A DNA stretch of 38,919 bases, from NCBI GenBank assembly GCA_002694465.1, contig NZMG01000032.1:1-38919 (forward strand). Reading direction: 5' to 3'. The stretch is from Flavobacteriaceae bacterium. GTDB taxonomy: Bacteria > Bacteroidota > Bacteroidia > Flavobacteriales > Flavobacteriaceae. Under the pieces are notes generated by a model. That model worked only from the letters and a program-made list of their open reading frames with translations. It did not search any database and was not told the origin of the DNA. The position numbers were made by a program, and so were the translations under genes. Below, piece by piece: positions 16,912 through 25,690 of this stretch (positions within the stretch are counted from its first letter, which is position 1; the number at the start of each line of letters is the position of its first letter).

Positions 16912-17712
16912 ATGAACATGAAAAATCAATTAGTAGGGCTCACTTTTATAGTTGCAATTCTTTTAAGCTGTCAGGATAAAAATGATATCAAAAGAGAGGA
17001 ACTAGCAGCTGTAACAAATGACCAAGTAATAAAGGACACGAAAACCATAAGCAAATCGGAAATAAAAGTTTTTGACGATTTTATTTATGAGATAGGATCT
17101 CGATTTAGTTCCATTAAAAAAAGTGAGGTAGAAAACGCTAAAACTATGAACGCTTTTTTTAGTGAAGAAGAATTACAAAAGATGGAGACCATCACCTCCC
17201 TTAAAATAATTCGTGTTATTGATGATAAACTATCTGAAATTAGAGAGGTAGGAACCACCAAAGATTTAACAAAGGCACAATTAAATTTGCTGAAATACTT
17301 TGAATATGACGCTAATTTTGTGGTTAGAGCCGACTTTAAACAGAGAAATGAAATTACGGGAGAACTAGAGGATAACTATGCATCCCCCCACCTAACCATG
17401 GTTCCTGAAAAGCAAGCCACTTTTGTAGATGGTAAAGATGCATTAAAAGCATTCTTAAAAATGAGCACCGAAAAAGTTCGGAAGGATGCCGACCCTGAAA
17501 AATTTCAAGCTGCCAAATTGTACTTTACAGTTTCAAAGGATGGAACCATTAAAAATGTGCATCTAGACCGATCTTGTGGCTATCCCAAGATTGATGAGAA
17601 AATGAAGGAACTTATTTCACAAGTACCTGGTACTTGGTTACCTGCAGAAAATGAGAAAGGAGAAAAAGTTGACCAAGAATTGGTTGTCTCATTTGGGCTT
17701 TTGGGCTGCTAA
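16912..17712 (+). CDS. Lipoprotein with TonB_C-like C-terminal domain
   Basis: 266 residues. The signal peptide ends in AILLSC, so it is a lipoprotein. The central part (about 50-130) is helical and charged. The C-terminal 70 residues resemble the TonB C-terminal fold used in Bacteroidota 'energy transducer' proteins: AKLYFTVSKDGTIKNVHLDRSCGYPKIDEKMKELISQVPGT with WLPAENEKGEKVDQELVVSF. There is no membrane anchor to ExbB/ExbD and no adjacent exb genes, so an energising role is doubtful; it is more likely a periplasmic protein reusing the domain. Ends in LLGC. It has its own -7 element and a strong terminator. Confidence 0.7.
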   Translation: MNMKNQLVGLTFIVAILLSCQDKNDIKREELAAVTNDQVIKDTKTISKSEIKVFDDFIYEIGSRFSSIKKSEVENAKTMNAFFSEEELQKMETITSLKIIRVIDDKLSEIREVGTTKDLTKAQLNLLKYFEYDANFVVRADFKQRNEITGELEDNYASPHLTMVPEKQATFVDGKDALKAFLKMSTEKVRKDADPEKFQAAKLYFTVSKDGTIKNVHLDRSCGYPKIDEKMKELISQVPGTWLPAENEKGEKVDQELVVSFGLLGC

Positions 17713-17730
17713 AGACCATCCTAAATAATT

Positions 17731-17767
17731 AAAAAAGGCTTCTTCAAATTTTGAAGAGGCCTTTTTT
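17731..17767 (+). terminator. Strong terminator, 17-bp stem
   Basis: AAAAAAGGCTTCTTCAA pairs with TTGAAGAGGCCTTTTTT with one G-T pair and a three-base loop. The right arm overlaps the TTG from which the following frame could start, which rules that start out. Confidence 0.9.
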
Positions 17768-17789
17768 AATATCTTTACAAAAAACAATA

Positions 17790-18407
17790 ATGTCTCAATT
17801 TAAAACCATCATCTTCGACCTTGGCGGCGTGCTTATTGATTGGAATCCAGAATATGTCTTTCTCAAAGAATTCCGTGGAAACCGGGAAAAAATGGATTGG
17901 TTTCTTAATGAAATTTGTGCTTGGGAATGGAATATGAACCAAGACGCTGGATATCCACTAGCACAAGCCACCGAAGATCGTGTAGCCATGTTTCCAGAAT
18001 ACGAAGAACTTATAAGAATGTATTATGGTCGCTGGGAAGAAATGCTGGGCTATACACACGAGGATACCTTAGAAATTTTAGAAAGTGTCGTGCAAAATCC
18101 AAACTATAAAGTGTATGCATTAACCAATTGGAGCGGGGAAACGTTTCCTGTCGCCTTACAAAAATTTCCTTGGCTACAATGGTTCGAAGGAATTTTGGTG
18201 AGTGGTGATGAAGGCATGCGAAAACCCCATAAAGAAATTTACGAATTAATGCTTCACCGCTATAACATTAACCCCCAAGAGACCATATTTATTGATGACA
18301 GCCTTAAAAATGTAGAAGGAAGTGAAGCCGTAGGAATTAAGGGAATTCACTTTGTAAATGCATCCTCTCTTAAAAAAGAACTTATAGCTTTGGGTGTGGC
18401 ACTATAA
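17790..18407 (+). CDS. HAD family phosphatase (YihX-like)
   Basis: 205 residues from ATG 17790. HAD motif I is IIFDLGGVLIDW (nucleophile D, here followed by LGG instead of xDxT as in sugar-phosphate and haloacid-type members), motif II is YALTNWSGETF with Thr-Asn-Trp, motif III K is in GMRKPHKEIYELM, motif IV is IFIDDSLKNVEG. The cap is small and helical, inserted after motif I. This combination matches YihX-like glucose-1-phosphatases and other subfamily IA enzymes, but the substrate is not readable. TATCTTTA, one base off the -7 consensus, lies shortly upstream. Next gene is 73 bases on. Confidence 0.85.
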   Translation: MSQFKTIIFDLGGVLIDWNPEYVFLKEFRGNREKMDWFLNEICAWEWNMNQDAGYPLAQATEDRVAMFPEYEELIRMYYGRWEEMLGYTHEDTLEILESVVQNPNYKVYALTNWSGETFPVALQKFPWLQWFEGILVSGDEGMRKPHKEIYELMLHRYNINPQETIFIDDSLKNVEGSEAVGIKGIHFVNASSLKKELIALGVAL

Positions 18408-18480
18408 TTTTGTAGCCACAACTCTTTCTATCTGCTACTTTTTTTGTAGTTTTCTGTTTTACTTCAACTGTTAGAAAAAT

Positions 18481-19467
18481 ATGACCCAATATAAAGTTGC
18501 CGTTTTAGGCCCTATTCCTAGAGACCACATTATTACTCATAATAACGAGGTAATTCAAAAATACGGTGGGGCTACCCATACAGCCATTGCTATTTCAAAT
18601 TTACTAGAAAATAAAGGCACCGTGTATCCTGTGACTCATGTGCGCAAACAAGATGAAAAAGGAGTGAAAGACCTTTTTGCTCCTTATGCCAATATTAATA
18701 CAGAGTGTATTTCTTCAGTAGCAGATCAAGGAGATGTCATTCAGTTGAAATTTGTTGACCAAAACAAACGCATTGAGACCCAAACAGCGTTTATGAAGCC
18801 TATTGGGCCCGAGGATGTTAAACCACTCCTCGATTGTGAGGTATTTGTTTGTGTTCCTGTTACCGATTTTGAAGTCCCTCTAGAAACGCTTATTTACATT
18901 AAAGAAAATAGCAACGCATCCATTGTTTTTGATGCGCACGGCCCTACTACGGCCCTTACGGTTCGAGGGCAACGAGTAACTAAGTTTTGGGTAGATCGCG
19001 ATTTATGGCTTCCGTATATCGATGTCCTTAAAATGAATCTAGAGGAGGCTAATTGTAGTTGGTTTCAAAATGAGTATAGCTTAGAAGAATTAGAAAACAA
19101 TGAAGAAATTGACCCGGAACAGCTTCCAAAATTTGCAGCATATTGCCTGCAACACGGACTCAAAGCTTTATACGTTACCTTGGACTCTCGCGGAACGATG
19201 GTATATACGCTTCAAAATGGGGTGTTGCATCAAGAATTGGTTCCTTCGGTTCCAGTTGAAAAAGTCATAGACACCACGGGTTGTGGGGACTCGTTTGCTG
19301 GTGGAATTGCCTTCAGTTTATTGGACAACCCAATGGATTTTATTAAAGCGGCTCAATTTGGAAATGCCATGGGCGCACAACGCACCCAAGGAAAAACATT
19401 TGAAGTGTTTAAATCACTTTCAGAAACTGAAAAAATTCTTGCCAATACTTATAAATCGTCCGTTTGA
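18481..19467 (+). CDS. PfkB family carbohydrate kinase
   Basis: 328 residues, ribokinase fold. N-terminus YKVAVLGPIPRDHIITHN followed by KYGGATHTAIAISNLL is the substrate-binding start with the GG hinge; signature 2 near the C-terminus reads VIDTTGCGDSFAGGIAFSLL, where the catalytic Asp is in GCGD. Most family members have GAGD; the Ala-to-Cys change is conservative in size. VTLDSRGTMVY is the usual ATP-site strand. The sugar is not evident. The stop codon overlaps the TTG start of the next gene (TTGA), so the pair should be translationally coupled. Confidence 0.85.
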   Translation: MTQYKVAVLGPIPRDHIITHNNEVIQKYGGATHTAIAISNLLENKGTVYPVTHVRKQDEKGVKDLFAPYANINTECISSVADQGDVIQLKFVDQNKRIETQTAFMKPIGPEDVKPLLDCEVFVCVPVTDFEVPLETLIYIKENSNASIVFDAHGPTTALTVRGQRVTKFWVDRDLWLPYIDVLKMNLEEANCSWFQNEYSLEELENNEEIDPEQLPKFAAYCLQHGLKALYVTLDSRGTMVYTLQNGVLHQELVPSVPVEKVIDTTGCGDSFAGGIAFSLLDNPMDFIKAAQFGNAMGAQRTQGKTFEVFKSLSETEKILANTYKSSV

Positions 19468-19949
19468 AAGCAGCTAGTTTAGCACAGTTACGAAAAGAAT
19501 TAAAACTTCGTACTCACGAAGAATTGCAAGAGTTGTGTTTAAAATTGGTTCGATATAAAACCGAAAACAAAGAACTCCTCTCCTATTTACTTTTTGAAGT
19601 CGAGGATGAGGCTCATTATATTGCTGGAATTGAATCCTATATTACCGAAGCTTTTTCAGAAATAAACACTCAAAGCTATTTCTATATTCGAAAAAGTATT
19701 AGAAAAATACTTCGCGTTACAAAAAGGTTCATCCGTTATTCTTCCGAAAAGGAAACCGAAGTCATTCTCTTACTACATTTTTGCAAAACACTGGAAAACT
19801 TTACACCTTCCATCAAAGAAAGTGCTGCCATGATGAACCTTTATCACCGACAAGTTGCGCTTATTGAAAAGAAATTGGAAGGACTCCACGAAGACCTTCA
19901 GTACGACTATTCTCTAGTTTTACAACAATTGGCATTTCGAGATGAGTAG
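19464..19949 (+). CDS. Conserved helical protein of unknown function, TTG start
   Basis: 161 residues. The only possible start near the beginning is TTG 19464, which shares bases with the TGA of the PfkB kinase gene (TTGA); the first in-frame ATG is far inside. The sequence is almost all helix: LAQLRKELKLRTHEELQELCLKLVRYKTENKELLSYLLFE, then FYIRKSIRKILRVTKRFIRYS and a long amphipathic stretch to the end. I have seen similar proteins as uncharacterised conserved genes in Flavobacteriaceae, without a named domain. Overlap with the kinase suggests coupled expression and perhaps a related role. No signal peptide, so cytoplasmic. Confidence 0.7.
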   Translation: MKAASLAQLRKELKLRTHEELQELCLKLVRYKTENKELLSYLLFEVEDEAHYIAGIESYITEAFSEINTQSYFYIRKSIRKILRVTKRFIRYSSEKETEVILLLHFCKTLENFTPSIKESAAMMNLYHRQVALIEKKLEGLHEDLQYDYSLVLQQLAFRDE

Positions 19950-19960
19950 CCGTATCTTTG
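19929..19960 (+). promoter_or_regulatory. Promoter: -33 TTG and -7 TATCTTTG, 21-base spacer
   Basis: TTG at 19929-19931 and TATCTTTG at 19953-19960 are 21 bases apart, a good fit to the Bacteroidota consensus. The promoter lies in the last codons of the upstream gene and serves the ArsC-family gene at 19989. Confidence 0.7.
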
Positions 19961-19988
19961 TATTTTTTAATACGTAAATATTCAAGCA

Positions 19989-20330
19989 TTGATCACCATT
20001 TATCACAATCCACGTTGTTCCAAATCGAGAGAGGCACTTCAAATTTTAGAAGCCCATAATGAAGTCGTTAAAATAATCCATTATTTAGATACCCCTCCTA
20101 CTTTGGAGGAACTTCAAAATATACTTCTACAACTCAATAAAAAGCCAATGGACATAGTCCGTAAAAATGAAACACTTTGGAAAGAGAAATATCGAGATAA
20201 GAAACTAAGTGGAAAAAGATTACTAAAAATCCTGTCCAAAAATCCTCAATTAATTGAGCGTCCAATCGTTATAAAAAAGGATAAGGCTATTGTGGCTAGA
20301 CCTCCCGAAAGCGTTAAGGAAATTCTATAA
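19989..20330 (+). CDS. ArsC/Spx-family arsenate reductase-like protein, TTG start
   Basis: 113 residues starting at TTG 19989 (MITIYHNPRCSKSREAL); no ATG fits. The NPRCSKSR motif carries the nucleophilic Cys9 of glutaredoxin-coupled ArsC, and the later arginines in LIERPIVIKK and VARPPE match the arsenate-binding Arg pair of E. coli-type ArsC. In Bacteroidota such stand-alone genes are common and are often annotated as arsenate reductase without an ars operon; none is present here, so detoxification is uncertain. The gene has a consensus promoter 28 bases before the start. This is the second consecutive gene with a TTG start. Confidence 0.8.
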   Translation: MITIYHNPRCSKSREALQILEAHNEVVKIIHYLDTPPTLEELQNILLQLNKKPMDIVRKNETLWKEKYRDKKLSGKRLLKILSKNPQLIERPIVIKKDKAIVARPPESVKEIL

Positions 20331-20404
20331 AAAGTTTAACAGAATATTAGCATTCAAAGCTTAAACCTAAAGTTATTTTCGTAGTCGAACTGGAAAAATT
20401 CACT

Positions 20405-22870
20405 ATGAAGAAAATCTTATTTGCCCTTTCCTTGTTGATTGGTTTTGGGTCTTGGTCACAAAATGGAGGAACAACCGAAGTTACAATCACAGGAAAAGTG
20501 CTTGAAGAAGGTTCAAATTTTCCCTTAGAATATGCAACCGTAGCTTTTTCTGATACCAATGGAAACATTATTGGTGGAGGAATAACAGACGCAAATGGAA
20601 ATTACAGCATTGAAGTAAAAGCAGGTGTTTATAATGTTCAATTTGAGTTTATATCGTATAAAACCGAAACGTTAAGCAATCAGCGATTGTTTAAAAACAC
20701 ATCGTTGCCCACTATGGCACTAGCCCTAGACTCGGAGAGTCTGGAAGAGGTGGTGGTTAGAGCCGAAACGACTGAGGTTCAAATTCGATTGGATAAAAAA
20801 ATATACAATATTGGGAAGGACCTAACTACAAGTGGTGCTACCGTAAGTGATGCCTTGAATAATGTCCCCTCTGTTACAGTAGATGTAGACGGTGCTATTG
20901 CACTTAGAGGAAATGAAAACGTGCGTATTTTAATCAATGGTAAACCCTCTGCCATTGCTGGATTTGGTGATACCGATGCCCTGCGCCAACTACCTGCCGA
21001 AGCTATAGAACGTGTGGAAGTAATTACGTCTCCTTCTGCTCGCTATGATGCCGAAGGAACCGCTGGAATTCTGAATATTATTCTTAGAAAGGAAAAAACT
21101 TTAGGACTTAATGGATCCATTCAAACCAACTTTAGCTATCCACTTGGTAGCAGTGCCACAGCGAACTTAAATATTAGAACAGATAAATTCAATATATTTA
21201 ATACTACTGGAGTTCGTTACAATGAAAGCCCTGGAAACGCCACTTTTGAAAATGTATATTTTAGTGATGACATTGACAATCCCTTTGTTGATGAAACTCG
21301 TAAATACAACCGAAAAAGACAAGGTTTTAATACCAATCTAGGTATGGAGTATTTCATTACAGACCGCTCTTCTATTACTGCCTCGGGCTTTTATAGAATG
21401 AGTGACGATAATGATCTTACCACCAACCTTACCAGCGAATTTGATGCAGATAGGAATTTAGCAGTCTCTCGATCCAGAAATGAAGACGAAACTGAAGATG
21501 ATGAAAACTTTCAATTTTCTTTAAATTATGTAAATGAGTTTAATACAGATGGACATAAACTTACGGCCGATTTCCAATGGGAAACAGGTTCAGAAACCCA
21601 AATAGGGTTAATTGAAGAATTTAATACCTTCCCTGCAAACGAAACACTTCCTTCTGAATATATTACTGAAGTTCAAGACGATACCGAATATTTATTCCAA
21701 GCAGATTACGTTTTACCCATTGGAGAAAGCGCTCAATTTGAAGCAGGTTTCCGAAGTACTTTAGAAAATACCATAACAGATTACACCTTAGAAGAACAAT
21801 TAGTAGCGGGAGGTGCATTTGTAAGAAATGACAGCCTTTCCAACATCTTTGATTATACCGAAAATGTTCATGCAATATATAGTCAATATGGAAATAAATT
21901 TGGAGACTTTTCCTTTTTATTAGGCTTGCGAATGGAAAACACTGTTTTAAAAGGGGAAGTTACTGCAACCGATGTTACGGCAAACAATGCGGCTTTAAAC
22001 ATTAATTTCGACAAAAATTTTCTTGGGCTATTCCCCACAGTAAATTTGGTGTATGAGCTTTCAGAAAGAGAAAATGTTACCCTAGGTTATAACCGAAGAA
22101 TTAACCGCCCCAGAAATTGGTTTGTAAACCCCTTCCCTTCGCGTTCCAGTGAAGCCAATGTATTTCAAGGAAATCCTGACTTGAATCCTGCCTATGCAAG
22201 CGCTTTCGATTTGGGCTATTTAAAACGTTGGAAGCAACTAACATTAACAACCTCTATTTACTATCAATACGAAACCGATTCTTTTGAAAGAGTTCAGGAA
22301 GAAACGGGATTGGTGACTCCTAATGGAATTCCTATTATTAGAACCATTCCTATTAACCTTTCTACTAATACACGTATAGGTTTTGAAGCGGGAGTACTAT
22401 ATAATCCTGCCAAGTGGTTGCGATTAAACGGAAGTTTTAATTTCTTTCAGTTTGAAACCGAAGGAGATTTTAACGGTGTAGATTATGGAGCAAAAAATAC
22501 AAGTTGGTTTACACGAGGTAGTGCTAAGGTTACCCTACCTACAAAAATTGATTGGCAGACCAATGTCTTTTATCGCGGCCCTTATAATAATGCGCAAACA
22601 GAGTTTGATGGTATACTTTCGGTCGATTTAGCGTTCAGTAAAGACATTATTAATGACAATGCTACCATTGGATTTAATGTAAGTGATTTATTTAACAGCA
22701 GAAAACGTCGTTCTTTAACCGAAACGAGTAGCTTTACAAGTAATAGTGAATTTCAATGGAGAGAGCGCCAATTTAATTTATCGTTTACCTATCGTTTTAA
22801 TCAGAAAAAAGAAAGACAACGAAATCGTGGTGGCGATGGAGATTTTGATGGTGAAGGATTTGAAGGATAA
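20405..22870 (+). CDS. TonB-dependent outer-membrane receptor with CarboxypepD_reg-like domain
   Basis: 821 residues. Signal peptide MKKILFALSLLIGFGSWSQ; a carboxypeptidase-regulatory-like domain (about 25-110: VTITGKVLEEGSNFPLEYATV, ITDANGNYSIEVKAGVY); a plug (about 130-225: DVDGAIALRGNENVRILINGKPS, AIERVEVITSPSARYDAEGTAG with ILNIILRK); and a 22-strand-type outer-membrane beta-barrel of the OMP_b-brl_3 kind. A SusD partner is absent, so it is not a Sus pair. The ligand is unknown; peptide, siderophore or oligosaccharide uptake are open. The C-terminus ends in a basic-then-acidic Gly-rich tail (RQRNRGGDGDFDGEGFEG) after the last strand. TerC follows after 15 bases and may be co-transcribed. 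Confidence 0.88.
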   Translation: MKKILFALSLLIGFGSWSQNGGTTEVTITGKVLEEGSNFPLEYATVAFSDTNGNIIGGGITDANGNYSIEVKAGVYNVQFEFISYKTETLSNQRLFKNTSLPTMALALDSESLEEVVVRAETTEVQIRLDKKIYNIGKDLTTSGATVSDALNNVPSVTVDVDGAIALRGNENVRILINGKPSAIAGFGDTDALRQLPAEAIERVEVITSPSARYDAEGTAGILNIILRKEKTLGLNGSIQTNFSYPLGSSATANLNIRTDKFNIFNTTGVRYNESPGNATFENVYFSDDIDNPFVDETRKYNRKRQGFNTNLGMEYFITDRSSITASGFYRMSDDNDLTTNLTSEFDADRNLAVSRSRNEDETEDDENFQFSLNYVNEFNTDGHKLTADFQWETGSETQIGLIEEFNTFPANETLPSEYITEVQDDTEYLFQADYVLPIGESAQFEAGFRSTLENTITDYTLEEQLVAGGAFVRNDSLSNIFDYTENVHAIYSQYGNKFGDFSFLLGLRMENTVLKGEVTATDVTANNAALNINFDKNFLGLFPTVNLVYELSERENVTLGYNRRINRPRNWFVNPFPSRSSEANVFQGNPDLNPAYASAFDLGYLKRWKQLTLTTSIYYQYETDSFERVQEETGLVTPNGIPIIRTIPINLSTNTRIGFEAGVLYNPAKWLRLNGSFNFFQFETEGDFNGVDYGAKNTSWFTRGSAKVTLPTKIDWQTNVFYRGPYNNAQTEFDGILSVDLAFSKDIINDNATIGFNVSDLFNSRKRRSLTETSSFTSNSEFQWRERQFNLSFTYRFNQKKERQRNRGGDGDFDGEGFEG

Positions 22871-22885
22871 TTTGTAGTTTTACAT

Positions 22886-23830
22886 ATGACCGAACATTAT
22901 GTCCCTTGGGTAGTTTTAATAGTCTACGTGCTATTTCTTCTCCTTTTAGATTTCTTTGTTTTACACAAAAAAGGGACGACACCCACTTCCAAAAAGGCAT
23001 TATACGAAACTTTATTCTTTGTAGCTAATGCACTGCTCTTTTCGGGAGTAGTGTTTTGGTTTTTTAAAGAGGGATTAGTGGACAACCCGAACAACTACAC
23101 TCCCACAAAAGCTTGGCTTAGTTATCTCACGGGATATATCATAGAACTGTCCTTAAGTGTGGATAACCTATTTGTAATTGCTGTTATTTTTACTTCTTTT
23201 AAAATTCCAAGTAAATACCAGCATAGACTTTTATTTCTAGGGATTTTGGGAGCATTGGTATTTAGGGCTATTCTTATAAGTGTTGGTATTGTGCTCATTA
23301 ACAAGTTTCACCAAATGAGTATCATTTTTGGATTATTCTTGTTATTTACTGCCTTCAAAATGCTCAAAAAAGAAGCCGAACACGAAGATCCCAAACAACC
23401 CAAAGGACTATCCAAGATTTTTCGTTTTACCAAGATTATCGATGGAGATAAATTTGTTACCCAAGTAGATGGTAAAAGAGTGTTTACGGCTCTATTTGGT
23501 GCTTTAGTTACCATAGAATTTACCGATCTACTCTTTGCGCTTGATAGCATTCCTGCCATTTTTGCTGTCACCACAGATCCTTTTATAGTCTTTAGCTCCA
23601 ACATTTTTGCCATTATGGGACTGCGCTCGCTGTACTTCTTCCTTGCCAATATGCTTGAGAAATTTAAATATTTAAAATATAGCGTGTTTGCTATATTAAT
23701 TTTCGTTTCCATTAAGCTTATGGCTGCCACGTTGGTGGAAATACCAGAATGGTTCTCCCTTACTTTTATCGTCCTTTCTTTAGCGGGAGGCGTGTATGTT
23801 TCATTATTGAATGCGAAGGAAGAGAGATAA
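22886..23830 (+). CDS. TerC family membrane protein
   Basis: 314 residues with about nine membrane helices. The two conserved TerC acidic motifs are visible: ELSLSVDNLFVIAVIF (with Glu and Asp in the membrane) and EFTDLLFALDSIPAIFAVT. TerC/Alx proteins are linked to tellurite resistance and to manganese export during secretion stress; which applies here is not visible. It begins 15 bases after the TonB-dependent receptor, which is compatible with metal handling but is only positional evidence. The soluble loop at about 165-200 (KEAEHEDPKQPKG) separates the two halves. The next gene is convergent. Confidence 0.88.
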   Translation: MTEHYVPWVVLIVYVLFLLLLDFFVLHKKGTTPTSKKALYETLFFVANALLFSGVVFWFFKEGLVDNPNNYTPTKAWLSYLTGYIIELSLSVDNLFVIAVIFTSFKIPSKYQHRLLFLGILGALVFRAILISVGIVLINKFHQMSIIFGLFLLFTAFKMLKKEAEHEDPKQPKGLSKIFRFTKIIDGDKFVTQVDGKRVFTALFGALVTIEFTDLLFALDSIPAIFAVTTDPFIVFSSNIFAIMGLRSLYFFLANMLEKFKYLKYSVFAILIFVSIKLMAATLVEIPEWFSLTFIVLSLAGGVYVSLLNAKEER

Positions 23831-23839
23831 ACAGATTTT

Positions 23840-24460
23840 TTATTCAGTATTGGAAATACAGAAACTATTATACATTTTTACAATATCCACAATTTGGCGT
23901 CTTGTAAACTTTTTTTCTTCAATTAATTTGACTAATTGAGGACAATCACTAAAATATTCTGCAGCAATTCTTCTAAACTTTCTTTCCGAATAAAAGGCTC
24001 TAAATGAGGTAATAAACTTTACCTTTTCATTATTTCTTTGAAGATAGTAATCTTGATGGCTTTCCTCTATTTGTCCATAAAAGCAGATATGTGAATATAG
24101 CACCAACCTATCATTTATAATTCTACTAACAAAATGAGTTTCTGAATCAGTATTTAACAATTTGCCCAGAAAATTGGGTTTATAATGAATTTCATCTTCT
24201 GAAATATTAATATGAATCATTTTAACAGGGGAATTCTCCTTGTATTCAATTATAAGACTATCTACATCACTAGTCAAATATTTATTAACTTCAGACTTTT
24301 CGTTAGCTTTAAAACGGATATTAGGCTCATAAATTTGTCCAATTCCTTTTTTTACTTCTCCAGTTTTAAAATACAATTCACACTTATACCAATTTTGAGA
24401 AATACTATCTGTATTGACTAAAATTGAAATGAAAAAAAGATAATATATTTTGAGCATCAT
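23840..24460 (-). CDS. Exported protein of unknown function
   Basis: 206 residues from ATG 24460 (or 24457); the frame is open to a TTG at 24502, but that start lies in the terminator of the rpsF operon. The N-terminus MMLKIYYLFFISILVNTDSISQ is a plausible signal peptide. The mature part starts with a strand-rich WYKCELYFKTGEVKKGIGQIY, a pattern I see in uncharacterised exported Bacteroidota proteins, and ends in two helices (RRIAAEYFSDCPQLVKLIEEKKF, IVDIVKMYNSFC). No catalytic motif. Lower GC than its neighbours. It is convergent with terC at a distance of 9 bases. Confidence 0.65.
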   Translation of the reverse strand: MMLKIYYLFFISILVNTDSISQNWYKCELYFKTGEVKKGIGQIYEPNIRFKANEKSEVNKYLTSDVDSLIIEYKENSPVKMIHINISEDEIHYKPNFLGKLLNTDSETHFVSRIINDRLVLYSHICFYGQIEESHQDYYLQRNNEKVKFITSFRAFYSERKFRRIAAEYFSDCPQLVKLIEEKKFTRRQIVDIVKMYNSFCISNTE

Positions 24461-24489
24461 TCTTAAAAATAATTTATACAAATAAACAA

Positions 24490-24517
24490 AAAAACCCTCC
24501 AAAATGGGAGGGTTTTT
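24490..24517 (-). terminator. Terminator of the rpsF-rpsR-rplI operon
   Basis: AAAAACCCTCC pairs with GGAGGGTTTTT (11 bp, six-base loop), 23 bases past the rplI stop, followed by a T run on the minus strand. Confidence 0.88.
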
Positions 24518-24540
24518 ATATCAATTAGTGTTTGTTCTAA

Positions 24541-24993
24541 TTATTTAGCTTCTGCTACTACGTCAAAAGAGAAATCGGTTACCACATCTCTATGAAAACG
24601 AATTTTAGCATCGTATTTTCCAGTACGCTTAATTAAACCACCAGCGATGATAATAAACTTTTTCTCGATTTCCACACCTTCCTTAGCAAGGGCAGCTGCA
24701 AGGTCTGCATTACTTACAGAACCAAACAATTTATCCCCTTCACCAGCTTTAGCAGCAATCTTAATTTCTAAACCGTTTAACTTATCCGCTTCTTTTTGAG
24801 CGTCATCGATCATTTTCTTTTCCTTGTGCGCACGTTGTTTTAACGTTTCTGCCAACACTTTTTTAGCAGAAGGAGTCGCTAATACAGCGTATCCCTGAGG
24901 AATAAGAAAGTTTCTTCCGTAGCCATTTTTTACAGATACTAAATCGTCTGCAAAACCTACATTTTCAACGTCTTTTTTTAATATTAGTTCCAT
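24541..24993 (-). CDS. rplI: Ribosomal protein bL9
   Basis: 150 residues, normal for bL9. The N-terminal rRNA-binding domain reads MELILKKDVENVGFADDLVSVKNGYGRNFLIPQGYA with the YGRNFLIPQG hallmark; a long connecting helix (about 45-75) leads to the C-terminal domain (DKLFGSVSNADLAAALAKEGVEIEKK). It binds 23S rRNA on the side of the large subunit. Last gene of the rpsF-rpsR-rplI operon, 14 bases after rpsR; a terminator follows. Confidence 0.97.
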   Translation of the reverse strand: MELILKKDVENVGFADDLVSVKNGYGRNFLIPQGYAVLATPSAKKVLAETLKQRAHKEKKMIDDAQKEADKLNGLEIKIAAKAGEGDKLFGSVSNADLAAALAKEGVEIEKKFIIIAGGLIKRTGKYDAKIRFHRDVVTDFSFDVVAEAK

Positions 24994-25006
24994 GTTCTTT
25001 CTGCTT

Positions 25007-25303
25007 TTATTTTAATAAATCGGCAACGTATGGCATTAAAGCCAAGTGACGGGCTCTTTTTACAGCTACTGCCACTTTACGTTGATATTTAAGAGACGTT
25101 CCTGTTAATCTACGAGGAAGGATTTTTCCTTGCTCGTTTACAAATTTCAATAAGAAATCTGGATCTTTATAATCGATATACTTAATACCCGATTTTTTGA
25201 ATCGACAGTATTTTTTAGTCTTTGAAGTTTCGATATTTAACGGAGTAAGATATCTTATCTCTCCGTCTTTCTTTCCTTTAGCTTGTTGTTCTATTGTAGA
25301 CAT
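25007..25303 (-). CDS. rpsR: Ribosomal protein bS18
   Basis: 98 residues. The conserved core is present: [39 protein letters not shown] and [21 protein letters not shown]. An N-terminal 20-residue extension ([19 protein letters not shown]) is longer than in E. coli, as is usual in Bacteroidota. bS18 pairs with bS6 on the platform of the small subunit; in Flavobacterium ribosomes bS18, bS6 and bS21 have been shown to hold the anti-Shine-Dalgarno tail. It lies 3 bases after rpsF. Confidence 0.97.
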   Translation of the reverse strand: MSTIEQQAKGKKDGEIRYLTPLNIETSKTKKYCRFKKSGIKYIDYKDPDFLLKFVNEQGKILPRRLTGTSLKYQRKVAVAVKRARHLALMPYVADLLK

Positions 25304-25306
25304 ATC

Positions 25307-25648
25307 TTAAGCAGTTTGTTTTTTATCACGGTTTCTTCTCTTCTCAGCCCAAGCAATTGCATGCTTGTCTAACTTTACAGATAAGAAACGCATAATACGT
25401 TCGTCTCTTTTAAACTCAACTTCTAAATCGTTGATTGCTTCACCTGGAGCGGTGTACTCAAAAAGGTGATAAAAACCACTTTTTTTGTGTTGAATTGGAT
25501 ACGCTAATTTTTTTAGCCCCCAATTTTCTTTGGATATCATCTTTGCACCTTTAGAAATAAGAAAATCTTCAAATTTCTTAACTGTTTCCTTTATCTGGTC
25601 TTCAGATAAAACGGGATTCAAGATGAAAACAGTTTCGTAATGATTCAT
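25307..25648 (-). CDS. rpsF: Ribosomal protein bS6
   Basis: 113 residues from ATG 25648 (MNHYETVFILNPVLSEDQIK), the family length; the frame is open 24 codons further but that would place the promoter inside the gene. Conserved features: YETVFILNP, the KKLAYPIQHKKSGFYHLFEY strand pair and the ERIMRFLSVKLDKHA end, then a basic tail. First gene of the rpsF-rpsR-rplI operon, with a full consensus promoter about 43 bases upstream of the ATG. Confidence 0.96.
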   Translation of the reverse strand: MNHYETVFILNPVLSEDQIKETVKKFEDFLISKGAKMISKENWGLKKLAYPIQHKKSGFYHLFEYTAPGEAINDLEVEFKRDERIMRFLSVKLDKHAIAWAEKRRNRDKKQTA

Positions 25649-25690
25649 AAATATAATTTTATTACTTCTCAGCACCTTGCCAAGAGCGTG

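Noticed and set aside
16912..17712. Classical TonB protein
   Set aside because: It is a lipoprotein without membrane anchor, proline-rich spacer or ExbB/ExbD neighbours; only the C-terminal domain is similar.
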